Positions 26,142 through 35,428 are shown, numbered from the stretch's first letter. The stretch is DNA of 64,000 nucleotides from Vannielia litorea (GCF_019801175.1 NZ_JAHVJR010000002.1:124001-188000); one strand, 5' to 3'. The notes: a model not told the origin generated them from the letters alone. Numbers and translations are program-made.

Positions 26142-27176
26142 TCAAACGGGTGCACCTGCCGACATGGGCACGAGCTGAATATCGGCCGCCGTCAATGAAC
26201 TGCCGCCGTGCACCAGCCCGATCAACTCGCCGTCGGCAAAGACTTCGATAAGGTCACTGTCGATCTCGCCGAGTGTGATCTCTGGCGCCTCACTGCTTGC
26301 GGTGTCGTCCCAGAGCAGGGCGAGACCGTCTTCATCGGCGTTGAAGTCCATGATCTCGGCCACGGTTTCTTCCACGAGGTCAGGGCCAAGGCTGAACATG
26401 TCGGCGCCCTCACCGCCGGTGGCAACGTCACCGTCGCCAAGAACCAGCACGTCATCGCCCTCGCCGCCGTTCAACCAGTCGACGCCCAGGTCATCCGAGC
26501 CGATCAGGATGTCATTGCCAGCGCCGCCCTGGAGGTTGTCATGCCCTTCACCGCCAAAGAGCAGATCATCGCCAAGGCCGCCTTCGAGCTGGTCATCACC
26601 CGATTGGCCTGCGAGCACGTCGGCACCATCGCCGCCGGTCAGGCTGTCGGCACCGTCACCGCCGAGCAGGGTATCATCGCCAGACCCGCCCCATAGCGTG
26701 TCATCCCCGCTGCCGCCATCGAGCAGGTCGTCATCATCCTCGCCAAAGAGGCTATCGGACCCGTCCCCGCCTGCGAGGTTGTCATCGCCTTCGGCGCCGA
26801 GGGCGACATCATCACCCTCATTGCCGCTGATCTCATCGGCTCCTGCGTTGCCCTGCAAGATGTCGTCGCCTGCGCCGCCTTCAATGCTGTCGGCTGCATC
26901 GCTCCCGATCTGCGTGGCGCCAGCGTCTGGATCTGTCGACTCAAGAGGGGCTGGGGGATCAATGGCGGGATCGTCCTCGGTGGGTTCGAGCGCCTCGACG
27001 CCATCGGGTGCCTCGTCATCGAGCAGGGAGGTGCCGATGGTACCGGCACCGCCAGAGCTGTCTTCCACGGTGTCGAGGTCGACGGCATCCTCCTCGACCT
27101 CCTCGCCGCCTCCGGCGATCCCCACAACAGCCGAGCCGACAAGCACGGCACCCATCAATCCGAACAGCAAGAACAT
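26142..27176 (-). CDS. RTX (hemolysin-type Ca2+-binding repeat) protein
   Basis: This 344-residue acidic protein has a hydrophobic N-terminal segment (MFLLFGLMGAVLVGSAVVGI), an acidic spacer, then about 15 nonapeptide-like repeats of the GGxGxDxLx type (roughly residues 105-240). It ends in a tail beginning IMDFNADEDGLALLWDD. RTX repeats bind Ca2+ outside the cell, usually after type I secretion; the N-terminal helix suggests instead anchoring or Sec export. No protease or lipase domain and no type I transporter gene is seen here. It diverges from a membrane protein with a similar tail. Confidence 0.85.
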   Translation of the reverse strand: MFLLFGLMGAVLVGSAVVGIAGGGEEVEEDAVDLDTVEDSSGGAGTIGTSLLDDEAPDGVEALEPTEDDPAIDPPAPLESTDPDAGATQIGSDAADSIEGGAGDDILQGNAGADEISGNEGDDVALGAEGDDNLAGGDGSDSLFGEDDDDLLDGGSGDDTLWGGSGDDTLLGGDGADSLTGGDGADVLAGQSGDDQLEGGLGDDLLFGGEGHDNLQGGAGNDILIGSDDLGVDWLNGGEGDDVLVLGDGDVATGGEGADMFSLGPDLVEETVAEIMDFNADEDGLALLWDDTASSEAPEITLGEIDSDLIEVFADGELIGLVHGGSSLTAADIQLVPMSAGAPV

Positions 27177-27363
27177 GCCGGTGACCCCTCAACAGCGTTA
27201 GCGGCTGCAACCCAGGCCGCTCCCGTGACCGTGTCATGCAACGCAGAAATCGGGATAGCGTGGCATGGTGGATGAAACCCTTATGCCGCCGAAAAAGGTG
27301 CCTAGATTATGCAACAAGTTGTCGGCGTTTCTGGCGGCAGGGCTGGAATGTAGGGGGTGTTCG

Positions 27364-28350
27364 GTGGATGATCCGCGCATGCGTCCCGATTGGCTCGTTC
27401 CCCTGTTGATCTTCCTTCTGGCCATGGTGCTGATTGCACTCTGGTTCCGCCTTCGGTCGCGCCGCCATGCGGAACTGGCAGGGAGCGGGGCAGTGGCTGA
27501 AGGCACTGCTGAGCCGGAGGTTCCAGAGCCGGGCGCGGATGCCGTTCCGAGGCTCACGGCAAGCGAGGAATTCAGGGAATTTCCGCCAGAGATTCAGGCC
27601 GTTCGGGAAGAGCTGAACCGTATTCGGCTCGAAGAAGCCGAGAGCGAAAAGGCCATGCTGCGGATGGACGAAGCACAGGCCGCCGCGCGCGCCGCGATTG
27701 CGGAGGCGCAGGCTGATGCGGATGAAGCTGAGGCGGCAGTTGAGGCGGATGCTGAAGAAGAGGCGCCTTTGGCCGAGGTTGTGGAGGGTGAGGAAGACGC
27801 ACCTGTAGATGCGATTGAGCCCGAAACTGAAGAGGACGAGATCCCCGAGGTGGAAGAGGCCTTAGCGCAGGTCGAGGGACCGGGAGAAACGGCTGAGGCC
27901 GAGAGTCGTTGGGAAGTGCAAGTGGCGGCGGCGGCGGACGAACCCCTTGAAGCCGAAGCCGTAGCGGAAGAGATTTCGTCTGCAGACGCCGATGGCGTCG
28001 AGGAGGTCTCATCTTCCAACGGAGCCGAAGACCTTCACGATTCGGAGGGCAGGCTGATCTTGCCGATGGGGATGGGAGACATCATCGTGCCCACCGAGGC
28101 GCCCCGTCGGCTTAAGCTGGCAGTCGATCGGCAATGGCCGATTGCCGTGGTGCAGGGGTTCGATCCAGAGACCGAGCGGCTGGTCATCTTCTATGATGGG
28201 CCCGATGCCACCGACATCGTGATGCTGCCCACCATCGACGATACTTGGCAGATCAACCTCGGCGGTCGGCCAGTGGTGCAGGTGGAGTGCGACGCGGGCG
28301 CTGAAGCCCTCGGCAGTGCAGTGCGGATCAGGATGCGATCGCCGGAGTGA
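27364..28350 (+). CDS. Membrane-anchored acidic protein with RTX-tail-like C-terminus
   Basis: About 328 residues. An N-terminal membrane helix (RPDWLVPLLIFLLAMVLIALWF) is followed by a long Ala/Glu-rich acidic region (about residues 60-240) likely to be coiled or disordered. The folded C-terminal domain (GFDPETERLVIFYDGPD ... VVQVECDAGAEAL) resembles the tail of the divergent RTX protein. The start at GTG 27364 has AGGGGG at 6-nt spacing; ATG 27379 is the alternative. The last 23 bp overlap the end of the convergent DUF1643 gene. No function is recognised. Confidence 0.68.
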   Translation: MDDPRMRPDWLVPLLIFLLAMVLIALWFRLRSRRHAELAGSGAVAEGTAEPEVPEPGADAVPRLTASEEFREFPPEIQAVREELNRIRLEEAESEKAMLRMDEAQAAARAAIAEAQADADEAEAAVEADAEEEAPLAEVVEGEEDAPVDAIEPETEEDEIPEVEEALAQVEGPGETAEAESRWEVQVAAAADEPLEAEAVAEEISSADADGVEEVSSSNGAEDLHDSEGRLILPMGMGDIIVPTEAPRRLKLAVDRQWPIAVVQGFDPETERLVIFYDGPDATDIVMLPTIDDTWQINLGGRPVVQVECDAGAEALGSAVRIRMRSPE

Positions 28351-28852
28351 CCCAAGGCCGGGGCTGCTCGGTATAGGCGATGTAGAGCGGGTGCTTAGGC
28401 TGGCCGTGCTTGGTCAGCCCGAGATGATAGAGTGGCCAGCCGCCCTGGCGCAGGAGCGCCTCCACCGCATGACCCCGATCCAGATGCGCGCCGTGACTGC
28501 CCCATGCGCAGATGATCCTGTCGGCCCAGCCGCAGCTTTCGAGAATGGCGGCATCGTTCTCCGGGCCGACCGGCTCGGGCGCGGCGCGCATGTTCTTGGG
28601 GTCGGTGTCGCGCCACGCGAAGATATTGGTCACGCGAAAGCTGCCAAAGCCTAGCGTACGGGCGCGGCGCTCGCAGCGTTCGACGGTGGGGTCGTTCTGC
28701 ACCTCGGTCGCGGTCGAGGGATTGAGCATGATGAAAAGCGCCTTCTCGCCCGCCGGGTCCCACGTGCGCGTCAGAAGATAGCGATAACGCTCGCAGTCGG
28801 AATAGACGGCCGTGGAGGGTGCGTCGCCCTTGGTGTGGGTACGGGTGATCAT
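28328..28852 (-). CDS. DUF1643-domain protein
   Basis: The 174-residue product matches the DUF1643 family: YRYLLTRTWDP, LFIMLNPSTA, DPTVERC, RVTNIFAWRDTDP and the Trp-rich AWGSHGA segment. The function is unknown. ATG 28852 is preceded by AAGGAG at 8 nt and is preferred over GTG 28861. It follows truB by 28 bp and ends the long minus-strand operon. Its 3' end overlaps the convergent membrane-protein gene by 23 bp. Confidence 0.88.
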   Translation of the reverse strand: MITRTHTKGDAPSTAVYSDCERYRYLLTRTWDPAGEKALFIMLNPSTATEVQNDPTVERCERRARTLGFGSFRVTNIFAWRDTDPKNMRAAPEPVGPENDAAILESCGWADRIICAWGSHGAHLDRGHAVEALLRQGGWPLYHLGLTKHGQPKHPLYIAYTEQPRPWVTPAIAS

Positions 28853-28880
28853 GCCAGCCACTCCTTGGCGCTCTTGGGGC

Positions 28881-29783
28881 TCACCGGTTCAGCACGCGGC
28901 TTGGGTGAAATTCGCCGCCAAGATAGCGGCCGAGAGCAATGGCCTGCCCCATGTGGGCGGCCCAGCAATCTTCGCCGAACTCGGCATCGGAGGCGACCAC
29001 AGGGGCCGGGTTGCCATTGGCGATGCGGGTGGCGGCGGCCTCGTTCACGGTGACGCGGGGCAGGTCGCCCAGACCCTCTTCCAGCGGCACCAGCAAGCCG
29101 TCGATCTCTGGCTGGCGGGCCAGCTCCTCGACCTGCTCCAGCGTGACCGCCTTATCCAGATCGAAAGGGCCGGACCACTCGCGCCGCAGGGTCACGACAT
29201 GGCCAAGGCAGCCCAGCGCCTTGCCCAGATCCCGCGCGATGGAACGTACATAGCCGCCTTTACCGCAGACCATTCGAAGCTCGGCTGTGTCGGCATTGGG
29301 GCGCGACACCAGCTCTAGGCTCTCGACCCAGAGTGGCCGGGCCTCGACCTCGAAGTCCTCGCCGTCACGGGCAAGGGCATAGGCCCGTTCGCCATCGATC
29401 TTCACGGCGGAGTATTTGGGCGGCACCTGCATGATCTCGCCGGTGAAGCCTGGGAGCGCCGCGCGGATCTCATCATCGGCAGGCCGGGCCTCGGCGGTCT
29501 CGATCACCTCGCCCTCGGCATCGTCGGTGTTGGTCGCCGCGCCCAGCCGGATGGTGAAGCTGTAACACTTATCGGCGTCCATCACGTAGGGCACGCATTT
29601 GGTCGCCTCGCCGAAGGCGATGGCCAGCAATCCGGTGGCCGCCGGGTCCAGCGTGCCGGCGTGCCCGGCCTTCTTGGCCTCAAAGGCCCAGCGCAGCTTG
29701 TTCACGCAGGCGGTGCTCGTGGGCCCGGCGGGCTTGTCGAGAATGATCCAGCCGGAAATGTCGCGTCCCTTGCGGCGGGCCAT
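28881..29783 (-). CDS. truB: tRNA pseudouridine(55) synthase TruB
   Basis: This 300-residue enzyme has the TruB motifs GWIILDKPAGPTS and KKAGHAGTLDPAATGLL, which contains the catalytic Asp. Other matches are VPPKYSAVKIDGERAY and CGKGGYVRSIARDLG. It makes pseudouridine 55 in the T-loop of almost all tRNAs. It lies 85 bp after the M16 protease genes on the same strand and 28 bp before the DUF1643 gene. Confidence 0.97.
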   Translation of the reverse strand: MARRKGRDISGWIILDKPAGPTSTACVNKLRWAFEAKKAGHAGTLDPAATGLLAIAFGEATKCVPYVMDADKCYSFTIRLGAATNTDDAEGEVIETAEARPADDEIRAALPGFTGEIMQVPPKYSAVKIDGERAYALARDGEDFEVEARPLWVESLELVSRPNADTAELRMVCGKGGYVRSIARDLGKALGCLGHVVTLRREWSGPFDLDKAVTLEQVEELARQPEIDGLLVPLEEGLGDLPRVTVNEAAATRIANGNPAPVVASDAEFGEDCWAAHMGQAIALGRYLGGEFHPSRVLNR

Positions 29784-29867
29784 GGAGCCTCCATCGGTGG
29801 TGAGAGGCGCGGGGTAGCGCGGGAGCGGCGGGGCGTCAACGGGCGGAGGCGCGCGCCTCGACCCGCG

Positions 29868-31193
29868 TCAGTTGCCAGCCGTCTCCTCGAGCCCTTCCGG
29901 CGCACCGACCACGACGAAGTGCAGCGCATCAGGGTCGATCAGCCGCTTGGCGACGCGCTTCACGTCTTCCACCGTCACCGCCTCGACGAAGCTGTTGCGG
30001 TTGGTGATGTAATCTTGGCCGAGCCCTTCGATCTGGAGGCCAACAAGGATGTTGGCGATCCTGCCGTTGCCATCGAACCGCAGGGGGTAGGCTCCGGTCA
30101 GGTACTTCTTGGCACGCTCCAGTTCTTCGGCGCTCACACCTTCGTCGGCGAGCTTGGCCCATTCGTCGCGCACCACTTCGATCACCTGCGCGACGCGCCC
30201 GTTGGCCGATGCCACGCCGCCGCCGATGATCTCGCCAAAATCCATCGGCGCGAGATAGGCATAGATGCCATAGGTCAGACCGCGCTTCTCGCGGACCTCT
30301 TCCATCAGGCGGGAGTTGAAGCCGCTGCCGCCGAGGATTTCCATCATCACGAAGGCGGGGAAGAAATCGGGGTCATCGCGCTTGATCCCCCGCTGGCCGA
30401 AACTCACCACTGACTGCGGGGTATCGAAAGGCACGACGGTGAGGCCGCCTTGTAGGGTGTAGTCCATGTGTTCAGCCTGTTCGGCGCCGGTCTCGGGGAG
30501 GCCGGAAAACAGCTTGTCGAGCAGGGCGGCGAGGCGCTCGGCGTCGATATCTCCGACAGCGCCGACATAGAGCCTGTCACGGGCCATCACCCGCGCCTTG
30601 GCATCGAACATGTCTTCGCGCGTCAGGGCCGCGACACTCTCGGCTGTGCCGTTCAGATCGGTGCCGTAGGGATGATTGCCCCAAGCCAGCCGGTCGAAGG
30701 TGTCGCCGGCGATCTTGTCGGGGTCGTTACCGTTGGATCGGATGATAGACTGCACCTGCGCCCGCACCCGGTCGAGGGCATCCTGATCGAAGCGAGGGTC
30801 TTCCATCGCGAGGCGCAGCAGTTCGGCGGCCTCATCCATGTTTTCGGTGAGGAACTTGGCGCTGATCGAGAGCGCGTCGTTGTGAACGTCGAAGTCGAAG
30901 GAGGCGGCGAGGCTGTCACGAGCGGCGGCCCATGCGCGGGCGTCCATGTCGCCTGCGCCTTCCTCGAGGATTGCGGTCATCAGGTTGATTGACCCGCGCT
31001 TGCCGGGCGCATCGAGTGACGCGCCGCCCTTGAAGCGAATCTCCAGCGCGACGAAGGGGATCGAGGGCTCGTTGACCAGCCATGCCTCCACACCACCCGG
31101 TGATGTGACTTCTTCAATGTCGACCTCGGCCAAGGCCATGAAAGGGAGGGCGGCGAGGGCAAGCCCGCAGGCGATACGCTTGAGATAGGTCAC
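29868..31193 (-). CDS. M16-family peptidase-like protein, non-catalytic partner
   Basis: This 441-residue exported protein has a signal peptide (LKRIACGLALAALPFMALA) and a two-lobed M16 fold, with the LTYGIYAYL and LMEEVREKRGLTYG motifs of the C-terminal lobe. The zinc motif HxxEH is absent; the corresponding place reads GSINLMTAILEEG. It probably forms a heterodimer with the catalytic M16 protein encoded just upstream, as in other two-gene periplasmic M16 systems. It starts at GTG 31193, overlapping the upstream stop by 4 bp (GTGA). Confidence 0.9.
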   Translation of the reverse strand: MTYLKRIACGLALAALPFMALAEVDIEEVTSPGGVEAWLVNEPSIPFVALEIRFKGGASLDAPGKRGSINLMTAILEEGAGDMDARAWAAARDSLAASFDFDVHNDALSISAKFLTENMDEAAELLRLAMEDPRFDQDALDRVRAQVQSIIRSNGNDPDKIAGDTFDRLAWGNHPYGTDLNGTAESVAALTREDMFDAKARVMARDRLYVGAVGDIDAERLAALLDKLFSGLPETGAEQAEHMDYTLQGGLTVVPFDTPQSVVSFGQRGIKRDDPDFFPAFVMMEILGGSGFNSRLMEEVREKRGLTYGIYAYLAPMDFGEIIGGGVASANGRVAQVIEVVRDEWAKLADEGVSAEELERAKKYLTGAYPLRFDGNGRIANILVGLQIEGLGQDYITNRNSFVEAVTVEDVKRVAKRLIDPDALHFVVVGAPEGLEETAGN

Positions 31194-32617
31194 TGCGAAA
31201 TCTCCTTGGCTTCGATCTCTGTCTCGGACTCGACTTCCGGCGCGGCGGCGCTGGCAGGCTCCGGCTCGGGCGCTGCGGCAGGGTCGGGCGTGCGCATGGC
31301 GTAGCCGGTCACGGAGGTGCGCATATCGAGCACTTCGCGGGCGGCGGCGATCACATCGTCCGGTGTGACGGCCTGAAGGACGTGCGGCCAAGCCTGAATA
31401 TCCTCGACCGTTAGGCCGGAGGTCAGCCCTTCGCCGTAGCGGCGCGCCAGACGTTGCAGATTGTCCTTGGCGTAGATCTCAGAGGCGCGGACCTGCATCT
31501 TGATCCTCTCGAAGGCCTCCATGTCGACGCCCTCTTCCATGAAGGCCTCGATCACCCGGTCGATATCGGCCTCCGCCTCTTCAAGCGAGCGCCCGGGCAC
31601 GGGCACGACATAGAAGCCGAATTGGCCGTCATCAAGGCTCTCGCCCGAGTAGAAGGCGGCAGAATAGACGGCGAGGCTTTCATCGAACTGGAGCATCCGA
31701 CCCATCAGCGAAGAGGTGGGAGAGCCGCCGAGAAGCTCGGCGAGGATGGTCAGCGCGGCGGCCTTCTGCTGTGCGCCGGCGTCCCGCTCCGGCGCGAGGT
31801 AGGTGCGCACCACATATGGCTGAGAGATGCGCGGATCGGAGAACTTGAGGTGACGGGCTGCTCTTTGCGGCGGTTCCTGTGGGCGGGCGCGCGCCTTGAT
31901 CTCAGGGTTGGCGGGCAGCGGGCCAAAGTGGGTTTCGGCCAGCCCTTTCACCTGTTCCGGGGTCACATCGCCAGCCACCACGAGGATCGCATTGCTGGGC
32001 GAATAGTGAAGTTTGTAGAAATCCAGCGCGTCCTGCCGAGTCAGCCCCTCCATCTCGTGCTTCCAGCCTATGATCGGGATGCCGTACGGGTGGTTCATCC
32101 ACTGGGCGGCACGACGATCTTCGCCGAACAGGGCGGAGGGATCGTTCTCGACCCGCTGGTTGCGCTCTTCGAGGATCACCTGAAGCTCGGTTGCGACATC
32201 CTCCTCGGTGATCAGGAGGTCCACCATCCGGTCAGCCTCCATCTTCATCATCAGCTCAAGCCGGTCGGCGGCGACACGCTGGAAATAGCCGGTGTAATCC
32301 CACGAGGTGAAGGCGTTGTCGGTGCCGCCGTTATCTTCGACCACCTTGGAGAATTCGCCGGGCGCGAGATCGTCGGTGCCCTGAAACAGCAGATGCTCGA
32401 GAAAATGCGCGATGCCACTCTTGCCGGGCGGCTCATCGGCGGCGCCGGTGCGATACCAGACCATGTTCACCACAACCGGCGCGCGGTGATCCTCGATCAC
32501 GACAACGTCCATCCCGTTTTCAAGCGAAAAGGCGGTGACTTCTTCAGCGGTGGCGGGCAGGGCAGTGAAGGCAAGGAGCGCCAAAAGGGCGGCTCCGGCG
32601 CGGCGGATGGGGGGCAT
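31190..32617 (-). CDS. M16-family zinc metallopeptidase, catalytic subunit
   Basis: The 475-residue exported peptidase has a signal peptide (ALLALLAFTALPATAEE) and the inverted zinc motif in GIAHFLEHLLFQGT, with the distal Glu in ELQVILEERNQR. The C-terminal tail is Ala/Pro/Glu-rich. It likely degrades peptides in the periplasm together with the inactive homologue translated from the overlapping next gene. It is part of the operon running from rsmB to the DUF1643 gene. The physiological substrate is unknown. Confidence 0.93.
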   Translation of the reverse strand: MPPIRRAGAALLALLAFTALPATAEEVTAFSLENGMDVVVIEDHRAPVVVNMVWYRTGAADEPPGKSGIAHFLEHLLFQGTDDLAPGEFSKVVEDNGGTDNAFTSWDYTGYFQRVAADRLELMMKMEADRMVDLLITEEDVATELQVILEERNQRVENDPSALFGEDRRAAQWMNHPYGIPIIGWKHEMEGLTRQDALDFYKLHYSPSNAILVVAGDVTPEQVKGLAETHFGPLPANPEIKARARPQEPPQRAARHLKFSDPRISQPYVVRTYLAPERDAGAQQKAAALTILAELLGGSPTSSLMGRMLQFDESLAVYSAAFYSGESLDDGQFGFYVVPVPGRSLEEAEADIDRVIEAFMEEGVDMEAFERIKMQVRASEIYAKDNLQRLARRYGEGLTSGLTVEDIQAWPHVLQAVTPDDVIAAAREVLDMRTSVTGYAMRTPDPAAAPEPEPASAAAPEVESETEIEAKEISQ

Positions 32618-32735
32618 CAGCGCTCCTCTCGTGTAGTGCGAGAGCTACCCTAGGCATGGGGCGGATATGCGCAAGTAGGGCAACGGGGTTGTGAAGCCCG
32701 GTGTATCACGCATCGGCCTGAAGCGTGGTTAACGG

Positions 32736-33272
32736 CTACTGAAACTCGCCGCTGGGCGGGGCGGAGGGCGTGGCCGCTCCGGCGCGGCGGAAGCGAGCCA
32801 GCTCGGCTTCCTGATCCAGCGATTGCGGGCGATAGGCCTTGTAGTAGACGTTCACGTTGAACAGCCGTTCCAGCAGGCGCCCGTCATTCTTTTTGCGATA
32901 CTCGTAGTCTTCCTTGGCGAGAATGGTGCGGATATCGCGGCCTAGGCCAAAGCGGGTCACGTGACCGATCAGGCCCGGTTCACCGCGGATCTCGCCCGTT
33001 CGGTTCAAGCGGTCGGGGCTGCCGCCAAGCGCCGCGACGGCATCCTTGAACGGCGTCGCATCGGCGCGGTTGCTACCGCCCGGCGTGGGCGGAGGCAGAT
33101 CGCGGTAGTTCTCGGGTTGCTGAATCGGCTTATTGGGAAGGATGGCAAACTCGTCGGGCGTATCCTGCCCGCGCTGCGTGTTCATCAGGTCCGGCGTGCG
33201 GCTACAGGCGGTCACACCCACGCAGAGCGCCAGCACAAGCGCAGCGCGCCCGGCTGCCTCAACCCGTTTCAT
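32736..33272 (-). CDS. DUF3035-type lipoprotein
   Basis: This 178-residue lipoprotein has the lipobox VTACS (Cys about residue 23) followed by TPDLMN, DEFAILPNKPIQQPENY and RDLPPPTPGG. These are the hallmark of the DUF3035 family, which has been linked to the alphaproteobacterial BAM outer-membrane assembly complex (BamF-type); that link is family knowledge and not shown here. ATG 33272 follows AGGGG. It sits between lspA, which processes lipoproteins, and the M16 pair. Confidence 0.85.
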   Translation of the reverse strand: MKRVEAAGRAALVLALCVGVTACSRTPDLMNTQRGQDTPDEFAILPNKPIQQPENYRDLPPPTPGGSNRADATPFKDAVAALGGSPDRLNRTGEIRGEPGLIGHVTRFGLGRDIRTILAKEDYEYRKKNDGRLLERLFNVNVYYKAYRPQSLDQEAELARFRRAGAATPSAPPSGEFQ

Positions 33273-33315
33273 TGCCCCTGACACCACTCGGCTTCCCTCA
33301 GTTCTTTTGCCCGTT

Positions 33316-33807
33316 CTAACGTGTTTCGCCGCCCTCGTCAGCCGCCTTTTTCTCGCCGGTCCAGAGGATCAGCCCAAAGGCCCCGGCAAAGATGAAAACA
33401 TCGGCGAGATTGAAGAGGTAAGGGTTGGAGATGCCGCAGCAGGACATGTTGAGAAAGTCCAGCACGCCAGGAAAGAGCACGCGGTCGAGCGCATTGGCCA
33501 GTGCCCCGCCAATCACCATGCCCGCAGAGGCGAAGGCGCGGCGGGTGGTAAAGCTGCGCACCGCCCAGACGGCCAGTGCTATGCAGAGCACCAGCGCAAT
33601 CACAATCAGGATCACCCGCTGCGCGCCCGAGCCGCCCCCAAAGAGGCCGAAGTTGATACCCTCGTTGATGCCGGGGCGGAACACCAGAAGGGGGTCGATG
33701 ACGTCGATCCGCTGGCGCTCCCAAAGGTTCAGCCACTGGAAGACGAACCACTTGCTGGCCTGATCGATCACGAAGGCGATGACCGCGAAGAGAGTGAGGG
33801 TGCGCAT
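33316..33807 (-). CDS. lspA: Lipoprotein signal peptidase (signal peptidase II)
   Basis: The 163-residue inner-membrane protease has four hydrophobic segments. The two conserved Asp regions of LspA are GGALANALDRV and NLADVFIFAG, which form the aspartyl active site, and NEGINFGLF is also conserved. It removes signal peptides from prolipoproteins after diacylglyceryl transfer. The start at 33807 (MRTLTLFAVIAFVIDQASKW) fits the family and lies 13 bp after the purH stop; the frame upstream is inside purH. Confidence 0.96.
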   Translation of the reverse strand: MRTLTLFAVIAFVIDQASKWFVFQWLNLWERQRIDVIDPLLVFRPGINEGINFGLFGGGSGAQRVILIVIALVLCIALAVWAVRSFTTRRAFASAGMVIGGALANALDRVLFPGVLDFLNMSCCGISNPYLFNLADVFIFAGAFGLILWTGEKKAADEGGETR

Positions 33808-33820
33808 GAGTGCCGCCCGA

Positions 33821-35416
33821 TCAGTGCCGGAAGTGCCGCATGCCGGTGAAGACCATGGCGATACCTGCCTCATCGGCAGCAGCGATCACCTCGTCATCTC
33901 GCATCGAGCCGCCGGGCTGGATCACGGCGGTTGCACCTGCCTCGACCGCGGCCATGAGGCCGTCGGCGAAGGGGAAGAAGGCATCGGAAGCGACCACGGA
34001 GCCCTTGGTCAGCGGCTCGGACAGGCCCAGCGCCTCTGCCATGTCGAGGCTCTTGCGGGCGGCGATGCGCGAACTATCGACACGGCTCATCTGGCCCGCG
34101 CCCACGCCCACGGTCGCGCCGTCCTTCACGTAGATGATCGCGTTGGATTTGACGTGCTTGCCCACAGTCCAGGCGAAGAGCAGGTCATCCAATTGAGCAT
34201 CGGTCGGCTGCACCTTGGTCACCACTTTCAGCTCATCCTTGCTGATATGGCCTACGTCCTTGTCTTGCACCAGCATGCCGCCAGAGACCTGACGATAGGT
34301 CAGGATCGGCTGACGCGGGTCGGCCAGCGCGCCGGTGGTGAGCAGGCGCAGGTTCTTTTTGGCGGCGAAGACCTCCTTGGCCTCGTCATCGGCGTCGGGC
34401 GCGATGACGACCTCGGTGAAGATCTCGCTGATGGCCCGCGCGGTGGCGCCATCGAGCTTGCCGTTCAGCGCGATGATGCCGCCAAAGGCAGAGGTGCGGT
34501 CACAGTCGAAGGCGCGGCGATAGGCCTCTTCAAGCGTTGCGCCACGGGCCACGCCGCAGGGGTTGGCGTGCTTGATGATCGCGCAGGCCGGGCCGCCCTC
34601 TGTGGCGAATTCGGAGACCAGCTCGAAGGCGGCATCGGTATCGTTGATGTTGTTGTAGCTTAGCGCCTTGCCCTGATGTTGCTCGGCAGTGGCCACTCCG
34701 GCCCGGCCGGTGCCATCGGTGTAGAAGGCCGCTTGCTGATGCGGGTTTTCGCCGTAGCGCATGGTTGCGGCAAGCGTGCCTGCAAAGGCGCGGCGGCGCG
34801 GGGTGGGCTGGCCAATGGCGTCCGCCATCCAGGTGCTGACCGCGGCGTCGTAGGCGGCCGTGCGGGCATAGGCGGTTTGGGCGAGCTGCTGGCGGAAGGC
34901 GAGGGTGGTTTGGCCATCGTTGTCGTCTAGTTCAGCGACCAGCGCGGCATAGTCCGCCACGTCCGTCACCACGTTTACGAAGGCATGGTTCTTGGCTGCG
35001 GCGCGGATCATCGCGGGGCCGCCGATATCGATGTTTTCGATGCAGGTGTCGTAGTCGGCGCCTTTGGCCACGGTAGCCTCGAAGGGGTAAAGGTTGACCA
35101 CGAGCAGGTCGATCGGGCCGATGCCGTGCTCGTCCATCGCGGCCAGGTGCTCGTCATTGTCGCGCAAGGCCAGAAGGCCGCCATGCACGACCGGGTGAAG
35201 GGTTTTGACCCGGCCATCCATCATCTCGGGGAAGCCGGTGACATCGGCCACGTCCTTCACCGCGATGCCAGCCTCTCTCAGCATGCCTGCGCTGCCGCCT
35301 GTGGAGAGGATCTCGATCTCTCGCTGCGCCAGCAACTCGGCCAGCTCGACCAGCCCCTCCTTGTCGGAAACGGAAATCAGCGCACGGCGGATGGGTTGCA
35401 GGTTGGTCATCGGCAT
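33821..35416 (-). CDS. purH: Bifunctional AICAR transformylase / IMP cyclohydrolase
   Basis: The 531-residue PurH has the N-terminal IMP cyclohydrolase domain (RRALISVSDKEG, LSTGGSAGMLREAG, GRVKTLHPVVHGG) and the C-terminal AICAR transformylase domain (KALSYNNINDTDAAF, IKHANPCGVA, SDAFFPFADG). It performs the last two steps of purine synthesis to IMP. The start ATG 35416 follows GAGGGG; ATG 35410 is possible. It lies 12 bp after the heparinase-like gene and 13 bp before lspA. Confidence 0.98.
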   Translation of the reverse strand: MPMTNLQPIRRALISVSDKEGLVELAELLAQREIEILSTGGSAGMLREAGIAVKDVADVTGFPEMMDGRVKTLHPVVHGGLLALRDNDEHLAAMDEHGIGPIDLLVVNLYPFEATVAKGADYDTCIENIDIGGPAMIRAAAKNHAFVNVVTDVADYAALVAELDDNDGQTTLAFRQQLAQTAYARTAAYDAAVSTWMADAIGQPTPRRRAFAGTLAATMRYGENPHQQAAFYTDGTGRAGVATAEQHQGKALSYNNINDTDAAFELVSEFATEGGPACAIIKHANPCGVARGATLEEAYRRAFDCDRTSAFGGIIALNGKLDGATARAISEIFTEVVIAPDADDEAKEVFAAKKNLRLLTTGALADPRQPILTYRQVSGGMLVQDKDVGHISKDELKVVTKVQPTDAQLDDLLFAWTVGKHVKSNAIIYVKDGATVGVGAGQMSRVDSSRIAARKSLDMAEALGLSEPLTKGSVVASDAFFPFADGLMAAVEAGATAVIQPGGSMRDDEVIAAADEAGIAMVFTGMRHFRH

Positions 35417-35428
35417 CGGTCCCCTCGG

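Noticed and set aside
26370..26870. DNA-level tandem repeats suggesting a CRISPR or satellite array
   Set aside because: The periodicity comes from 27-bp codon repeats of the RTX nonapeptides; there are no spacers and no cas genes.
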